A stretch of DNA of 64,000 bases, from assembly GCA_965219165.1 (NCBI GenBank), contig CBDCMW010000002.1, positions 992,001 to 1,056,000 on the forward strand. Reading direction: 5' to 3'. Source of the stretch: Aldehydirespirator sp965219165. GTDB lineage: Bacteria; Actinomycetota; Acidimicrobiia; Acidimicrobiales; Aldehydirespiratoraceae. A model generated the notes under the pieces. The model did no database searches and was not told the DNA's origin. It was given only the letters and a program-made list of their open reading frames with translations. A program made the translations under genes and the position numbers. Each line of letters begins with the position of its first letter. Position 1 is the stretch's first letter. Shown here one piece after another: positions 62,343-64,000 of this stretch.

Positions 62343-62663
62343 CTAGCCGGCTCCGGCGGCCAGGTCCCGTCCGATGCGAGCTGTTTCCTCAAGGCGAGAC
62401 TCCTGCTCGCGGAAGGCGATCTCAAGATTGCTCCAGACGAGCGCCGTCAGTCCGGTTGCCCGCTCGAGGAGCAGAGCGGTATCGGGGGTGATCGGCGCTC
62501 GGCCCTTCACGATCCGGTTGATGTGCTTGAGCGAAAGGCCGGTTCGCTCTGCGAGTTCGGTCTGAGTCATGCCCCTCTCGTCCAATACCTCCGCGAGCGT
62601 TTCTCCGGGGGGAAGGACGAGATCAGGCTCGTAGCGGTACTCGGTAGCAGTTGAATCAGCCAT
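62343..62663 (-). CDS. higA: HigA-type antitoxin (XRE helix-turn-helix)
   Basis: DNA-binding antitoxin of 106 residues: a short N-terminus, then LPPGETLAEVLDERGMTQTE, LAERTGLSLKHINRIVKGRA and ITPDTALLLERATGLTALVW. This is the HigA family arrangement. It is directly downstream of the HigB-like toxin on the same strand, the normal higB-higA order. The ATG at 62663 with GAGGCGAGC is preferred to one at 62675. Confidence 0.88.
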   Translation of the reverse strand: MADSTATEYRYEPDLVLPPGETLAEVLDERGMTQTELAERTGLSLKHINRIVKGRAPITPDTALLLERATGLTALVWSNLEIAFREQESRLEETARIGRDLAAGAG

Positions 62664-62680
62664 GCTCGCCTCCATAGGGC

Positions 62681-62999
62681 TCAGTGGTAGTCCACGATCT
62701 CAGTCACGGTCACGCTTCTGACCCCAGTCCAATCCAGGCCGCCGTCGTCCTTCGCGGGCGGAGGGTCAGCCGTTGGGCGAAAGACGAGGCGATGGTTCCG
62801 ATGGAGGTCCACAGCGAGCTCACCGGCGCGGCTGCCGGCGAGTTCGTGGCACCGGCCGGGGAGTTGGCGCATGTCGTCGAGGCTAACCGCCGCCGCTAGC
62901 TGCTGGAGCCGGAGGGTGATGCGCTTCGCTCCCTCCTTGCCCCAGCGACGCTGGAGTAGACGGAGGGCGCCCTTTGGGATAAATTACAATATAGATCAT
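62681..62999 (-). pseudogene. higB: HigB/RelE-type toxin with a frameshift near its N-terminus
   Basis: The body is clear: ALRLLQRRWGKEGAKRITLR, LQQLAAAVSLDDMRQLPGRC, HELAGSRAGELAVDLHRNHR, LVFRPTADPPPAKDDGGLDW, and the family ending VTEIVDYH. This frame has no start codon before an in-frame TAA. The matching N-terminus (MIYIVIYPKG) is in the adjacent frame from an ATG at 62999. One extra base in the CCC-AAA-GGG run around 62971-62978 (plus-strand coordinates) would explain it. The shorter ATG inside (62872) would drop the N-terminal third. Confidence 0.75.
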
Positions 63000-63025
63000 G
63001 ATATAATATAGTAAATAGAGCTGAA
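62980..63025. promoter_or_regulatory. AT-rich promoter region between higB and purH
   Basis: About 45 bases of nearly pure A/T in a very GC-rich chromosome. It contains TATAAT at 63002-63007 on the plus strand and overlapping TATATT/TATATC on the minus strand. It probably drives the toxin-antitoxin pair, perhaps bidirectionally, and could be the binding site for HigA. Confidence 0.5.
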
Positions 63026-63084
63026 CCATACCTCTACATCCAGAGACAAGGCGCGACTGGCTCCCCGCTGTGCGATCGACCTTC

Positions 63085-63101
63085 TAGCCTCGGTGGCGAT
63101 G
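63085..63101 (+). promoter_or_regulatory. Leaderless-type -10 box at purH
   Basis: TAGCCT at 63085-63090 lies 8 bases before the ATG at 63099. Confidence 0.45.
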
Positions 63102-64000
63102 GACAAGCCGAGGGCACTGATCTCTGTCTACGACAAGACGGGCGTGGTCGAACTGGCCGCGGTGCTGGTCGAGCTGGGGTGGGAGCTGATCGCCAGCGCT
63201 GGAACGGTCCGTGTGATCGAGGCCGCGGGGATGCCCGTGGTGGACGTAGCCGACTACACAGGCTCACCGACCATGCTGGGGCACCGGGTCGTGACCCTCC
63301 ATCCCCGCATCCACGGCGGGATCCTGGCTGACCGCGACGACCCCGCTCACCGGGCCGATCTGGAGGCAAACGGCATCGACCTCATCGACTTGGTGGTGGT
63401 GAACCTCTACCCGTTCGAGGCGTCGCCCGGCATCGACACGATCGACATAGGCGGCCCGACGATGCTGCGGGCCGCGGCCAAGAACCACGCCCACGTCGGC
63501 GTGGTGGTGGACCCGGAGGACTACCAGCCGCTCCTGGGCGAACTCCGCTCGGACGGGAGCCTGTCGGCGGCCACCCGACGCCGTCTGGCCCGCAAGGCCT
63601 TCGCCCACAGCGCGGCATACGAGTCAGCGATTGCCGGCTGGCTCGACGCCGCGGCAGACACGTTCGCTGAGTCGCCCTCACTTGATGAGGCAGCGGCCGC
63701 CGCGGGCCAGCCTGGGACGAAGTCGGCCGAGCCAGAGCCAGCCGAGTCGGTCCTGCCACAGGTGATCCGGCTGGAGCTGGAGCGGGTCGAGGTGCTGCGG
63801 TACGGCGAGAACCCCCACCAGCAGGGCGCCCGCTACCGGCCGCGGGGCAGGCTCGGGTTCTTCGACGGCGTGGTCCGCCGCTCGGGTCTGGCGCTCAGCT
63901 ACCTCAACCTGATGGATGCCGAGGCGGCCTGGCGCCTGGCCCACGACCTGGGCGACCGCCCGGCCGCGGTGATCGTCAAGCACGCCAACCCGTGCGGAGC
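63099..64000 (+). CDS. purH: Bifunctional purine biosynthesis protein PurH (3' end outside window)
   Basis: Carries out the last two steps of IMP synthesis: AICAR formyltransferase and IMP cyclohydrolase. About 300 residues are visible: the cyclohydrolase domain (ALISVYDKTGVVELAAVLVE, VTLHPRIHGGILADRDDP, VVNLYPFEA, IDIGGPTMLRAAAKNHAHVG). The start of the transformylase domain follows (LRYGENPHQQGARYRPRG, IVKHANPCGA) up to the window edge. An Ala/Glu-rich spacer lies between them (about 185-215). Confidence 0.96.
   Translation, partial: MDKPRALISVYDKTGVVELAAVLVELGWELIASAGTVRVIEAAGMPVVDVADYTGSPTMLGHRVVTLHPRIHGGILADRDDPAHRADLEANGIDLIDLVVVNLYPFEASPGIDTIDIGGPTMLRAAAKNHAHVGVVVDPEDYQPLLGELRSDGSLSAATRRRLARKAFAHSAAYESAIAGWLDAAADTFAESPSLDEAAAAAGQPGTKSAEPEPAESVLPQVIRLELERVEVLRYGENPHQQGARYRPRGRLGFFDGVVRRSGLALSYLNLMDAEAAWRLAHDLGDRPAAVIVKHANPCG

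Overview
The window is a 64 kb stretch of a GC-rich bacterial chromosome. The features point to an actinobacterium, probably of a deep lineage such as the Acidimicrobiia. These are a DUF222/HNH protein, a GuaB3-type IMP dehydrogenase relative, an F420-type luciferase-like oxidoreductase, a four-cysteine S14, the alr-tsaE-tsaB-tsaD-groS-groL order, and many starts placed 6-8 bases after a TANNNT -10 box (leaderless mRNAs). The class is an inference; only the phylum-level signals are strong.

Layout. 1-3.1 kb: the end of the str operon (fusA, cut by the window edge, then tuf) and rpsJ. 3.1-10.5 kb: a block of non-ribosomal genes on the minus strand that splits the S10 operon after rpsJ. It holds a DUF222/HNH protein, an IGPS-like protein, two internally deleted gene relics, a polysaccharide deacetylase lipoprotein and an AI-2E family permease. 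10.5-28 kb: the rest of the S10, spc and alpha operons (rplC to rplQ with secY, adk, infA and rpoA), then truA, rplM and rpsI. 28-43.5 kb: cell-wall and housekeeping genes, with glmM, an oversized glmS-like gene, acpS, nnr, alr, a P1 peptidase, tsaE-tsaB-tsaD and a CIRCE-controlled groS-groL, then a scar of gene remnants and a NUDIX hydrolase. 43.7-46.4 kb: guaB3 and a guaA carrying two compensating frameshifts. 46.4-51 kb: an accessory two-gene unit, a 1305-residue zinc-finger/nuclease/RecQ-type helicase with an overlapping coiled-coil partner. 51-60 kb: reverse transsulfuration genes, a Fic protein with repeated operator-like sites, a UvrD/PcrA helicase, a trans-editing protein and small membrane proteins. 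60-64 kb: sucCD, a higBA-like toxin-antitoxin pair with a damaged toxin, and the start of purH.

Three genome-wide signals cut across the genes. First, a dispersed intergenic element of about 147 bp with 18 bp terminal inverted repeats occurs in five copies plus a fragment, mostly beside stop codons. Second, short direct duplications sit on stop or start codons at many gene junctions. Third, many starts have no leader. The best candidate for an undescribed system is the helicase-nuclease plus coiled-coil operon at 46.4-50.9 kb.

The translation genes form near-continuous overlapping transcription units, with ATGA and GTGA junctions. glmM and glmS supply UDP-GlcNAc precursors and alr supplies D-alanine. 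tsaE, tsaB and tsaD form the bacterial t6A tRNA-modification module. The cystathionine synthase and lyase genes convert homocysteine to cysteine.
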